64,000 bases of DNA from Siphonodentalium dalli (taxonomy: Eukaryota; Mollusca; Scaphopoda; Gadilida; Siphonodentaliidae), in assembly GCA_032622095.1 (NCBI GenBank), contig CP136061.1:121842754-121906753 (forward strand), written 5' to 3'. This document shows, piece after piece, positions 23,691 to 35,948 of the stretch. The stretch's first letter is position 1, and every line of letters starts with the position of its first letter. A program made the position numbers and the translations under genes. The notes beneath the pieces were generated by a model that was not told the DNA's origin, searched no databases, and was given only the letters and a program-made list of their open reading frames with translations.

Positions 23691-26122
23691 AAAACGTGTT
23701 GTTATCGCATATATGTATGCACGTATTACACGGTAATGACAAAATGAAGAATATATTAGAACGAAACATGACAATCCATCATTTTAACGGAGGAGTAAGT
23801 TGAATATGTGGAATGTTGTCACACGGTTTTTAATTCGCATCTCAAACTGAGTGGAAACTATATATAGTGCTTTCATCTCACCGAGCTCATTCATTCAAAT
23901 GTCATTCATTATTATCGTGTGGTCGTGTGCACCTAACTGTGTATGAAGTGGTTTCGTGCACATGTTAACATCATATATACATGTGTTCAGAAACATCTTA
24001 TCACAGCATAAGAATCTTGCCACATGCATGGACAAGAGTATATATATAATCAATTCACCGACAGAAGTTAATTTAGATGAATAGGTCACTGCATGTGAAC
24101 TGTTGTCCACATGTTTTAGTGCATATATACTGTTTACAATATAATGCTCAGGTCCAGAACTTTCCCTACATCTGAAAGAATGACATTTGCGGTAACTTTT
24201 TATGCAAAATGATATTCGATAGGCATGGAATTCGCCTTTGAATCTTGTGCTTTTGTAACCGCACTATACCAATATAATGTAATTTTTCGACAACACCACA
24301 AAATTCAAACTTCACTACAACGTGTACATTCCTGTGTCAATGTCTATTTTACCTGTGGGAATGTTTATGGTAGAGGTGTGTTGTATTGTTTATGCTAAAA
24401 AACACACAGGGCTATTACAAATCAGGCCCCAGTGTATATTTTATTCCATCCTAGAGATTCCTCCATCATCCGCTCGAGGGAGCTCCAAACCATATTTACA
24501 CCATGCATGCACTGTAAGCTCAGATGTAACTCGTTGCCGAACAACTGGACTAAATGATGCATCAAAAACAACTTTAAAATTAAGGCTTCATTGCGTTAAA
24601 TATGGCCTTCTTATGTTGCGATCCCTGAGGTCAAATGTGAACAGAAGATTAATTGTCGCCGCTTTACTCCATGCACGTAGGAAACCTATATGTGTCTCTT
24701 GCATTTGTATCAGCAAAGCTCCGTTCCAAATGGTTAAGATACCAGTCTAAGAATATTGTTTACGACTCAATGGGACAATCGATTCAGTAATCACATGTAG
24801 TGAGAGAGTTAAGGCAGCTAGCAGTCTGGACATGCACCTGTCGTCGGAATCAACAGCCTTTCGTGGGAAGCTTGTATAAACCGTTGATGCCAACATATAA
24901 TTCCCCCGAACAATACAACTCATTAGTCGATTTCTGTGATAACAATCGGTAAGCCAACTGACGTATTCCCATGAACAGACTCGGCGTATGCTTAGGACCA
25001 TAATGAATGGATAGAGTACTACTGTGTGTCCTGGAAGGTTGCCAGACATACAGTTTGTTGAGATAGTTCTTCGCGAAAAAAAACTACATGTTGTCATCTT
25101 ACTCCGATCTAGATGTGTAAAAACTTAGGCAATGCACTTCTTGATCACATCCAGTCAGCAAACATAACATAAATAAACAAATACGGTTGATGTCAGAACT
25201 TTTAGACGTTTTTTGTAATTTTAGACACTATGGCGTGGATAAAGGGTATCCGTTTGCATGGGGTGTTGAGTATAGAATTTCCAACTTTTGGAAACACCCT
25301 ATAAGGTTGGAAAAATTCCAACTGATTGCCATTTCAATTTTGACTGAAAGTATCCAAAAACGACACAATTTACACTAGATATTAGTTATTCAGGCATGAA
25401 ATTTCCAACTGTTAAAAACTTTGACCGAAGTTGGGGATGATATATACCCGCTAAGGCATGTCCCCTGTCACCATGCACTCTATGTAAGAAGTCCCAAGAT
25501 GGTATCATAATATTATCACACCTCCTACATTGAAATCAATTTCGCCATTGAGATAGTTCGGGCAGAGATCGGGTTAGAATAGAAACATGTGATTGCGCTG
25601 TTATTGATAAAATTAAGATAGGGATATATACTATAGTTATATGTACAGGGAAGCCCATTAGCGTCAATTTGCACAACATTGCCAGTTGGATCGCAATTAA
25701 GGAAATACCAGTCTAGTAATCATGAGTTTAGAGTAAATGTCATCGAATGCTCGTATATGTGCCCACTTACTGTCTTGTTTGTCGACCTCTAACAGGCTGG
25801 AGTCGAGTAAATGGAACTGATGGGATCTTACAGGAAGCAGTTTATCTCATATTAAGTTTGACATGCTACTGCCTGTATATATTCACGCCTTCGGCAGTTA
25901 CAATAACCCGGCTCATTATGGAGAAGACCCACATTCGATCCAGACAGGCAGAAATACAACATGCAACTTTTGAAGATTCTGAAAGAGTCCCGGGCAATCT
26001 TTCGTAAGCATTCTAGAGTTACTAAAGTAATAGTTGAGCTATACGTAAGTAGTGCCTCTAAAGTCGGTGTTGACAAGTAACTACACAATTTATGAACACA
26101 TTAATAGAAAAGAGTTACTTGA
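23691..26122. other. mostly unique sequence; one GTTGGAAA-family fragment
   Basis: No gene recognised. The 142-codon plus-strand ORF (24,322-24,750) and the 116-codon minus-strand ORF (24,747-25,097) have no visible domain. Around 25,255-25,480 (minus strand) lies a fragment of the GACGTGGCGACA/GTTGGAAATTTC family, with CAACAGTTGGAAATTTCATG-like phrases. Confidence 0.5.
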
Positions 26123-26688
26123 GTATGTAACATAATGTACCCAAATGTTGCGTTTGTTTCTTTTGTCTCTGATTCGTAGAATAAGGTAATCAGATGTTTG
26201 AAAGTCTCTTGAGTACGAAGTATGTTATGGATGGCATATTAGCCGCGGAATGCGAAAACACAATTTGTTGTTGTCGGGTAATTGTGTACAGTTTTCAAGA
26301 AAATGTTCTAAATAAATGTCATATTATATGCATACCAGTCGCATATACTAATTTAAATTATTGTATAGTGTACGTGAGTGGCTTCAGTTTACGCCCCGCT
26401 TCAACATAATTTTTTAACACGATCATATGTGCTACGCGTTGTCCAATCGACTATCCGTCAATTAATTTCATTACGTCTTGTAGACGGAAATTCGTAATTT
26501 AATTTATGGCTCCATTATAAATTAAATTTATTATAATTATTAACTTTGATTTTAAGATAACCTATTAACCTGAACCTTTACAGAATACATCTTCGACTCG
26601 AATTACTTATTTTTCTATATATTATCGATATTAGATCGATGTTGTCACCGGGAATTTCTTGAAAATGGTGTACAGTATATCCCTTTAA
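26123..26688 (+). mobile_element. TTAA MITE family 2, copy B
   Basis: Collinear with the reverse complement of 17,044-17,643: ATGTACCCAAATGTTG at the left, TTGAGTACGAAGTATG, TGTACAGTTTTCAA, TTATGGCTCC, CTTCGACTCGAATTACTTAT, then GTCACCGGGAATTTCTTGAA and TACAGTATATCCCTTTAA at the right. The left TTAA has decayed. Confidence 0.85.
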
Positions 26689-27048
26689 CACTAACATGTT
26701 AAAGATTAGTTATGTGGTGGAATTTCTGCCGCATGACGGCGATAACTAATCTCTCATTAATGACGACTAAATTGCGTAAACGTGTATGCACATCTATGCT
26801 TTATTGACAAACTCATGGTGTGCATATATCTCTTTGATTAATGAGCTATTTTATCGAACTAATGGTGAAATTTACAGCGCAATGGGGTGCATTTTGGATT
26901 CTAGCTGAATCAAACAAAACAACGTTTGGCTAATCTTTTATACTGGTGTACAGCTTCGCACTTTGGAAATCCTACTTCGACAACTCATCAATGAATGTAG
27001 CTAGATTGAAATGGCTTCATTCCAGGATCAGATATGTAGATATACATG

Positions 27049-27157
27049 TACAGTAATGCCCTAAACAATCGCATCCTTAACCACAGCAGAATTATGGGTA
27101 ACTTTTCAGGATTTAGTCGGAAATATGACTTGTTGTCATTCATCGGAAAGCTCTCAG
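27049..27157 (+). mobile_element. TA MITE (CAGTAAT family), copy B, right end lost
   Basis: Starts TACAGTAATGCCCTAAACAA and continues CCACAGCAGAATTATGGGTA, GGATTTAGTCGGAAATATGA and CATCGGAAAGCTCTCA, then diverges before the right terminal repeat. Confidence 0.8.
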
Positions 27158-29355
27158 TGAAAAAAGCAAGTTTATTTTGTACCTGCATGTGTTGTTATTG
27201 AGCACAACGGTATCCTTGCATGAAATTAATCTTTACTTACATATATACAAGATATGAAATCATGACATGACAATAGCATTATTCTAGAGACAACTTCAAT
27301 ACGCTCGGGGTCCAAAAACATCAACATTCTTTCAGTTTCATGGTTTTTTTGGTATACATATTGACCATACAATGTCGATTTTAATACAAAATTAAGGACA
27401 TATATTGCTTTTACAAAACTAATTTTTGGAGTCCGAAATCCCTCGTAACACAGGAATGAAATCCGGAATCCCTCCTACCAGAGCATGGAATCCGGCGTAT
27501 ACCATTAGGGGGTTGACACCCTTATAATATATATATTACGTCTCTGTATATATATGATATATACAGAGGCATGCATGCACAGCATATAAAATGTAACAAG
27601 GTGCTACTCATACAGCATTGCACCGGACGATCAAGCTCACAATTAAGTTGCTGGTATTGACATATTATTCACCGAAAACAATACGCCAGTTATGTTTTTG
27701 CTGATATTGCAGATTGTATTGCCATTCCACGAATCAAATACATGGCAGTGGCTGCATGGGTGCAGATAATACTGGAAGAATATATATGCTGCACTGACAC
27801 GTAAATCGGCAAAAATATCACAATTCTCTTTCGATCATAAGTGGATTCCGAATTTGAAGGGTCGAGGTCGACGAGTACATATGCTGTTTGCTCTCAGAGA
27901 CCACGCTATTGGAGACTCTGATGAGGTCGTAATCAGGGCCGTTAATTATGGGGCTGTAAGTGTGGGGGAGTACAAATAATCGTCCCCCAATCATAATCCA
28001 GGTAGTGCTTCTGTCGAGCAGTTGTCAACCAGATACAGTGTAAATTTGGCCATTTGTGCATTTTTTGCAACTCTTTCCAATGAATATTGCCGGATATAAT
28101 TGTAAAATTGTAAACGTAAACCAAAGTGCCCAACAAAGTCATAAATAGTATACATAAAATCACAGCAGCCTATTGGAATGCAGTAAACTGGATCTATCTG
28201 TTTTGTCCAGTTCTAAATTGTTTGCTGGCTTGTCAAATTGCAAATTGTTTAATGAGATTATACTGCTACAACACCGTTCATTTTATGATCAGAGACTTTA
28301 GATTCGGTGTAAATTCTAAGGATGCGCATTGCGAATTATTCTCTGTTGAGTACACCCCGGTCGTGCATGATGGTGGGAGAGTACTTCTCCCAGAATATTC
28401 CCAGCTCATGCGTCCTATCCGGACCGATGTTTTTAGAATAGATCAGATTATATTAGATTATTTATTGGTAATGATACATATATATACAATTTATACAAAA
28501 GTTGACACATGTATACACGTGTATTGAATTAGCAATATTAAATATTTTTTGGATAGAACTGCGGTTGACATTAACATATCTCTGTAATCTCACTATTTAG
28601 ATGTCTATAATCAAAAAGACATTTAACCAATACAGTTTTAAGATGGTTAGTCGGTGGAATTAATATTAATAATTTTTATTATTAATACTGGTCAGCCTCT
28701 ATAATTAAATATACCATTACCAGGGATAACACTTAAAGAAGGACAAAAAAAATCCCTCTTATTTCCATAGTGGTCCCTAATACGTTCAGTTGGAGATAGA
28801 TCAGAAACCAATATTAGGTACACATACATGTGTCACATTACTTTGAAAATGTGTGTGCTTTATTATAGGACAATATTTTTATAGGACAATATTGTCTTCA
28901 AAGCTGGAGGATTCGTCGGGCAAGGACCCAGTACGTGCACCCTCTAATATGTTGGAGAGGTTACGGGCCTAGTCAGGCTTGGACAGGTCGGACTCGGAAT
29001 GTTCTTCTCTGAAGATGCGGCATGAAATACTCCGCCTGCAAGTGCTATTTCCACCTTTGAATACTGCATTACACTATGTCGATTCTGTTCCATGTGACAT
29101 TTGTGCACGGTTATGAACGAGTCTTGCTCGGAATCTCGTCTCTTCTGCAATGTTCACGCCTTGACAAGACTGATGTAGGATTTTTGGATCTGATGTGAAA
29201 TTCCAAAAAATATATATATAGACACGTTTCGGTATAAACGAATTCCCACTATATGTATATGTATATATAGCGTATAGATTATACCTCACGCGTCACTCTA
29301 TAGCTACGAGCATAGCAACCGCGTGGTTAATCTCCACGTATGGAGCTATACTGGC
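27158..29355. other. unique sequence, no gene recognised
   Basis: A palindrome CTCTGTATATATATGA... lies near 27,542-27,571. The 133-codon plus-strand ORF (28,126-28,527) and two minus-strand ORFs near 28,944-29,289 show no recognisable domain. One minus-strand stretch follows an acceptor-like CATTGCAG near 29,146-29,153, but I cannot identify it as an exon. Confidence 0.4.
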
Positions 29356-29860
29356 TTAAAGGCACGTGCGGCCTTAATTGTCGAAAATATTCATATTTGT
29401 TCCAAACACCGTAAACAGAAAGACATTAAAACGCATACAGTTCCGTTCATATATACCATGACCATCGCGTAAACAGCATGTTATCATAAAGGCCTACTAT
29501 ATTTTACCTATAAGCAAGAGCCTGATTGTGTTACAGAAGACAGCACAATGCTACTGGCTAATCGCACACAAATGGCATAAACGCTCTTTATTAGTTCCAT
29601 ATCAGGTATTCACCAACAAAGAACGCTCTTTATGTTTGCCATCATAATATAAACAAACACCAGAAAAGTAACTTTTTATGCTTTTGTTTACATAACAATG
29701 GTCAAACATATGACCATAACATACTGTTTATGTGATTTTTTCTTATTTGTATACGGACAAAGTATATCTACATTTTGATGTTCTTTCTGTTTGTGGCGGT
29801 TTTTGACGGGTGGAAATATTTTCACAGGATACCCACCGCCAAGGCCAACCGTGTCTTTAA
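29356..29860 (-). mobile_element. TTAA MITE family 4, copy B
   Basis: Inverted relative to 8038-8544 and the same length within two bases. TTAA at 29,356-29,359 and 29,857-29,860; ends AGGCACGTGCGGCCTT and CAAGGCCAACCGTGTCT. Confidence 0.9.
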
Positions 29861-30879
29861 ACATTGGTAACTGAGTTATAATCTGAGGGTAAAATGTCAT
29901 TTAGAGATGCATCTTGAGTCCATCTTGCTACATGTATTTCAATACCGAAAGAAGGGCACATCGAAAATGTTGGATATACATCCCAAGAGTATTATATACA
30001 CTTTAATTCACATAATAGGGCTGAAGGGGTCATTCAATCTCACCAAAAAAGTGCTGAAAGGGTATACACAAGTTTTGAAATGCGCTGAAGGGTTCACAGG
30101 GTATATTATCGACACTAATGCAGTTAGTTTAACTGTGTTTCTGAAAGTCTGGCGGGCATCAGCAGTTCGTTTTCAGTTCATTTTAATTTTCATTGGAACA
30201 TAAATAATTATTCTCTAACAGAAATCACGACAGAAACGAAAACTAAATGTCACTTAGAACCAGATTTCAAAACGTGTGCACCCTTCAGCACATTTTCAAA
30301 ACGTGTGTACCCTTCAGCACTTTTTAGTGAGAGTGACCCCTTCAGCCATAATAAGTTTCCAGCAAAATTTCACAATGTCGGTTGAAAATATTCAGCTTAG
30401 ATATATGTTTTGATATTCTATCTACAATTATCAAACAGAGCTTGAAATGAAATGTGTGTGTTTGAATGCAGCATACGTATAACTGTTTATACATTCATGT
30501 ATCTTCTAGCATTTGAGTTCAAATATGATGTGACAAACACGGGACATAGTCGACAAATACAATAAGCGTTGTCTTATATAGTGGCATAGAAATATGAGCG
30601 GCCGTCGCGCAAGTGTTTTATGAGTACTCGTAAAACGTATACATATGGTCGTTGAACCGAATGAGAAACGATGATGACTTTACTCGCCGACAATGTCAAA
30701 CTTATATATATATAGGTCACGAAAGAGATGACACCGTAACATATATTTTAATGGGGAGTTCAGCTGAGTCATTTTGAATGGAGATTTCCATTTAAGACCC
30801 AGTCATGTGAAGCAGTTGGTTATAAACTATGCTATAATTTTTGTCTTTATGTACATGGTATGTTATCCCAATCCTATAT
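29861..30879. other. no gene recognised
   Basis: Unique sequence with several short phrases that recur locally (TGCTGAAAGGGTATACACA / TGTGTACCCTTCAGCAC around 30,050 and 30,300), which form a loose inverted pair. Confidence 0.4.
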
Positions 30880-31116
30880 ATATATAGTAAATACTCATGG
30901 ACTTGTAGTTTTCATTTAGGAAACGTTCAGATAATAATAAGTCGTTTGTTGAACTTATTATCTAAATATTTCCCTCCAACCAATAGGAATCCTTCTGTAC
31001 TTGTATTATATATCATCTGCATGTTTTCCTGAAAACCCATAAAGCTGAATCAAGACCATTCGAATATCTACTTTTATAACTGAGTGGGGAAAACCCATTT
31101 ATTATAGAAAGAATGA
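30880..31116 (-). mobile_element. TTAA MITE family 5, copy E
   Basis: Read on the minus strand: CATTCTTTCTATAATAAATG, CACTCAGTTATAAAAGTAGA, then CAGAAGGATTCCTATTGGTT and GTTCAACAAACGACTTATTA, the same order as family 5. Flanking TTAA sites are not preserved. Confidence 0.75.
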
Positions 31117-32897
31117 GCACCAAGGAATTGCCATTTCATCAAGCTGCTATCTTCTGGGAATTATGAGTAAATGTGTCATTTTTATCTGAAAAGAATGTCT
31201 TCCCTATATGAGATATTATGAGGGGCATACCACCATAGACCCGCTTAGATATCGTTCTGAACCCAAGTGCATTTGTGTCTCTGTGTGGGCAGATATAAGA
31301 TTGCAACCTGCATCATCGCGTTTATAAAATTACCATCGTTATATTGTGCCCAGTATCGTCTGAACGTGATATAATTTAGAGGTTTCTTAGAAACCGAAAG
31401 AATTGCTTATGCGGCATGACCAAGCTGTTTATATTGCCCAGGGCATTTGGCAGATTAAAGATACGTCCACAGAGTGGCACATTTTCCTGGAAATTGTCAG
31501 GTTCGTGGTCTTATGTCATGAACGGTGAACTATATAGGTATCGGTTGTATTACTGCTGTCAGTTTCAAGTTTAGCTTGGTGAGCTCTAGGTGGTCACATC
31601 AGCATGATCATTTCTGAAATTAGACTGAAGTCTGAAAAGGCAACATGATTGTGTCCTGGGAGCACTAGATTTGTAACTGTGATCATTCGGGATAAATGTT
31701 TCGGGATAAATATGTTGTGTGAAATGTCTTGTGTGATTCAACAATAAAACATCACAATAATATCATCAACGTCTTGGGAACACTTGACATCAGAGGGAAC
31801 CAGTTTGGTATATTCCGAACATGCCCTGATACGTATTTTATATATTTCAGTTTGCACAAGTCTTGTCTTTATTGTCATGCTGGTTTACTTTAACCATATT
31901 TTATTGTAAATTTTAAATCACAAAAGGAACGGGGTAGAAGTTACAACAATTTACACATGCTGAGTTAGTATTATTAGGTCTTAATTCCGTTCTAATTGGC
32001 TCGAGTGTCTTCATTAGGCAGTGTTTCTAAATTTAACTTGCCATTTGTACTACCTCTGGGAATCGGACCAAATTAATAGCCAACTTTGCGAAATTTCAGT
32101 TACACAAGTTTTTTTTATCTCTAAAACCTCAAGTTTCCCAGCCGTTGGAATATTCAATCAACCCCATGTGTAGTCCAATGGTCTATCACTGGTGGTCTAC
32201 AGTTTTATTATGGACGCCACATGTAACAGTGTGAGGTTGAACGGACAGTTGAACGATGAAAGTGTCTGTTAGGTGCAAATTCAATTGAGTGGTGTTATTT
32301 ATTCCCTCAAGAACTTATGTTATTTCAAATGGTATATGTGCTCAGACAACCAATTTCCACAACAAAGCCCATGGGTTTATCGTTCCATTCGACACCATTC
32401 TGCGCAGGATCATAATCAATAATATTATCGTTCAGAATTCCAATGGTTGGAACACTGGAATCAATTAATTATTCCATAGTATACACACTGGATGCACGAA
32501 AACACCTCACGCATGTTGTATGGTTTGTGTTATCTATTTATGCAACTAGACATTAAAAATGTTATAACTTCCATGTGGTGATATTACATGGCAAATAATA
32601 GCCATAATCCTTCACTTAGGCTGATGCGTATGATATTGCTGGCTGATCAATAATGATTAAAAGTAATACGGATGTTCATTTGGCAAATGTTATATGCCAT
32701 ATATATGGTGCATATACCTCTTTCTGCAACTCAACAATCAATATTTTAAATGTATAGCCCTTTCTATAGATGGAATAACATGATAAATATTTCTCATAGG
32801 CCTACACCTATATATGTTCCTGTGAATGGTATATAAGCCCTACAATTTGATCAACAATAATTATTAAAACTAAGAAAGATTGTCATGTTAGACTTAC
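31117..32897. other. unique sequence; expected to include USP intron 1
   Basis: If the exon at 32,898-32,967 belongs to an active gene, its intron 1 begins at 32,897 and runs to lower coordinates. I found no exon here with the nucleotide-binding G-(2)-G-(9)-G-(S/T) signature of the family. Confidence 0.4.
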
Positions 32898-32967
32898 AGT
32901 GGAATGCATAGTCAGCCTGTTCACTTCCGTCAACGGCAATAATAATCTCTCGCGAAACCGTAGACAT
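32898..32967 (-). CDS. universal stress protein, first coding exon (paralogue 1)
   Basis: ATG at 32,967 opens 23 codons, then one base of a split codon, followed by GTAAGT at 32,897-32,892, a consensus donor. The peptide has an N-terminal run of small hydrophobics (IIIAVDGS) followed by EQADYAFH. That is the first beta strand and following helix of the Usp alpha/beta fold, where the Asp contacts ATP in ATP-binding members (family knowledge). Codon phase 1 and the T before the donor fit the Trp that usually follows AF[DH] in this family. The ATG has A at -3. The exon at 59,627-59,690 has the same motif, phase and strand, which argues for tandem paralogues. Downstream exons were not recognised, so the gene may be intact or a remnant. 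Confidence 0.82.
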
Positions 32968-33814
32968 TGTTTCTGGTGGTGGTGTAAATGAAGTAATAAT
33001 TCACGAAGATCCAAGACACGAGGAATAGACAGGCGCTCACACTTCAACAAATTAGTTAGTCGTGACCTCTATTTCCTTCACCGTGGTGGCTTCTATACGG
33101 AATGGCCTGTCAGTTGTAGTATATCAGGGCGGGCTTTTCTGTATCGATAGTCAGTACGCAGTCAACCGAGGCACTGTAGGTATTGTATCATGTTGTATGG
33201 TGATAATGGGCTTTTTGTTGATTTTTTTTTTATTTCGACGTGGGCCACTGCTGTTAATAGTATGCAAGTGCACATAGGTTTGTTTGCACTGCTGTCGACT
33301 CTTGTTGGAAAATGATCATTGGAATAATGCTTGTATGCCTACCTTTATTACAAAGCGGATGGCATGAGCGGGGTTTTTTTTTTGGCTGGAGGTTTTCTGT
33401 TTTGATAACAGATCCCTTAATTTTCCACAGATAATGAAGGATAGGATCGTTAAAACTGACTAATGATGTCAATAAGTTATGAGTCGTCCAAACTGTCATT
33501 CATTTATAAATTTGCCGGGATAGCTAGGATAGGATAATTGTATTTACAATACACACACATGGAAAGTACAATTACAAATAAATATAATATTAATAGACTA
33601 TACATGTATATTGCTAGGGGTGATATAGTCATGGCTGACTGTCTTCCTATCACCCCGGGATTTACGGCAAGTTGTTGTAGGAATAGAAAGTGTGTGTGAA
33701 AAATGCCACGCGAGTGTGTGGGCAGGAACTTGACGACATTCAGGGGTTGGGTGTTTCGCATCACAGACCCCTGAGGGAGCGGGTACGTAAAGTATAAATA
33801 TACAGTATACCACT
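32968..33814. other. upstream of USP paralogue 1; otherwise unremarkable
   Basis: This would hold the 5'UTR and promoter of the minus-strand USP gene. I see no TATA box in the first 100 bases. ORFs at 33,062-33,277 (plus) and 33,504-34,013 (minus) lack domains, and the latter runs into repeat sequence. Confidence 0.4.
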
Positions 33815-34009
33815 CAGAGACGTGGCGACATGGGGATTTGTGGAGTGAGACCACCCGCCCCCCCCCCCAACTTTGGTCAAAATATTCAACAGTTGGAAAT
33901 TTCATACCTGCCAAAACATTAGTTGGAAATTTCACACTAGCAATAGGTTGAAAATGTTCTTGTAGTTTGATTTTCAAACAATTTATTGGAGGAATTAATT
34001 GTTTTTGGA
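33815..34009 (+). repeat. left end of GACGTGGCGACA / GTTGGAAA family element
   Basis: Starts CAGAGACGTGGCGACATGGG, followed by a C-run, AACTTTGGTCAAAATATTCA and AACAGTTGGAAATTTCATAC. The same ordered start occurs at 52,741 and 58,066. The matching right end (GGACACCCCACAACGGAGAC ... GCCACGTCCCTG) is at about 41,366-41,491, so 33.8-41.5 kb may be one element swollen by nested insertions and a triplication. Confidence 0.7.
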
Positions 34010-34485
34010 CCAATATTTGTATATTTTCCTATTTTTTGACTAAAATGGTCATCAGTTGGAAATTTTCCAACCTTAGGTGGGTGACAGGTTGGAAATTTCC
34101 AACACTTGGAAAGCTTGTGTCCTGGTCCCTCCCCCGTGGCCAGTCAAAACAGCTAGTTTATTTAAGAAAACAACATTGTCATACATTTGGTCAACATTGG
34201 CATTGGAATTGTCAACAGTTGGAAATTTCCCAACCTAAGTGGGGGTGTCAGGTTTGAAATTTCCAACTCTACGAAGGCTTGAGGCTAGTCTAGATGCTAG
34301 GATTATGCAATTTTCTTGTTCAGATTTCAAATTTTTTCGCTTGTGTCATTGTCCCTCCCCTGTGGCCAATCCAAAACTGCTAATTATTTCAACAAAACAC
34401 TATTATACTACATTTGGTTAAACTTGCGGACTGAAACGGTCATCAGTTGGAGAATTTTCCAACCTGATCAGGGGGGGGGTCGGAT

Positions 34486-35948
34486 TTTTTTTCCAGGCAC
34501 GTATGATGGGGTGGGTGGGTGTCTTTTGGGTCCAAAAAAGCAGTTTTTTCCATATGCCAATTTTTTTTTCCATTCCTGCTATTGAGTCTTATTTTGATGT
34601 TTTTGAACAGAAACAGGTCATATATAGTTAATACTAATGCTATACTACATATAGAGGTTATCAGAAGTTGGATCAGTTGCACAATGGCCAACATAAACCC
34701 AAATTCAACTTGATAGAACTAGACACTGCGCTATTGGAAAAATAAAATTTAATCAGGATTCCATCTATTGATACAACAAAATAAGAATAACTATGCAGAA
34801 CTCAGCTGAAAATAAGCAATAAAATGAAAGCACACTTGACCATATGTGACATGGAAATAAAGATATAATAAATAATGGAATAAAATAGACTTTTGATAAC
34901 GTAAAACATAAAATCTTAACAAATAAATTGAAGGCCAGCCGGGCCAGCTTGAACAATTTCACATTGTTTTCCATGTTAATGTGGATCAGCTTGTAATGTT
35001 AATCACAGTAACGAAGATTTTATCGTCACTGATATCGTGAGCAAAAATGAAGTGAAATTGGGCTACCCATCCATATTATTCCCAATTATTACGAAGCCTA
35101 TTACTTCAGGCAGTGGCTACCAGCCTGCCATTACACGCTATAACATGTTTCCTCAGTTCTGGTTTCTGAGATGCCCCAAGAAGAGTCACGCATGTATATC
35201 ATGGTTATGTTTGGTATTAGCATTATTCTTCAAACTGGGATGAACTGGGATGAACAGTTGTATTTCCACATGTTTTGATAAACAATTTGATTCCAGCAAT
35301 ACAGTAATATTAATGCCCTAATTAAACGACTCCATAACCACAGCAGAATAATGGGTAATTTTTCAGGATTTAGTCGGAAATTAAAATTAAATTACCCATT
35401 ATTCTGCTGTGGTTATGGAGTCGATTAATTAGGGCATTACTGTATATCACATAGCAAATATCAAAATATCAAATAATCTGAAATTTGTTGTACCGGTACC
35501 ATGTATTCTGTAGAACACTCAAATGTGATTATGTGACTAGATCATGTGACTATATATTATGAAAATGAATGTTAATGAAAACTTTGGCACTGTGCTTATA
35601 TATCCCTAGAAATGTGATTATGTTGACACATTTCTTGATTAATGACACTTATATGATAAATTCAAATAGTATAGTTATCTCATTATGCACTGTTCTATTC
35701 AAATATCGCGCAATAAATTATGATAATGCAGGATAATCAGCTATTTGGTTGCTCAATTTATAATTTTTCTCAAATTTAAGGGGGGTGGGTGTCCAAAACT
35801 GACCGGAAAAAACTTCCTGAAACGGAAAAAAAAAGGGTGGGTGTCCAAAATTGCCTGGAAAAAAAGGCCGGAAACGGAAGAAATTGGGTGGGTGGGTCCC
35901 CCGTGGCCGGAAAAAATTAAAATCATCATACGTGCCTGGAAAAAAATT
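34486..35948 (+). mobile_element. possible TIR element inside each 1.94-kb unit
   Basis: The phrase TTTTCCAGGCACGTATGATG near 34,490 is inverted at about 35,924-35,948 (CATCATACGTGCCTGGAAAA). Inward from both ends are GGGTGGGTGTC-type G-rich blocks. About 1.4 kb of AT-rich sequence with no transposase lies between. Equivalent positions occur in units 2 and 3. It could be a non-autonomous DNA transposon. Confidence 0.5.
35300..35444 (+). mobile_element. TA MITE (CAGTAAT family), copy C; repeated in units 2 and 3
   Basis: A 145-bp foldback: the left arm TTAATGCCCTAATTAAACGA... with CCATAACCACAGCAGAATAA and its right-arm complement are longer than in copy A. TA is at both ends. Equivalent copies start at 37,240 and 39,179 within the tandem block. 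Confidence 0.85.

Noticed and set aside
24322-24750. 142-codon plus-strand ORF
   Set aside because: Composition rich in Ser, Cys and Arg without domain pattern; no splice or promoter context.
28944-29150. Minus-strand 68-codon stretch after CATTGCAG, possible internal exon
   Set aside because: No family resemblance and no matching donor; kept only as a remark in the unique-sequence entry.
33504-34013. 169-codon minus-strand ORF
   Set aside because: Its 5' half lies in GTTGGAAA repeat sequence that also occurs elsewhere; no domain seen.
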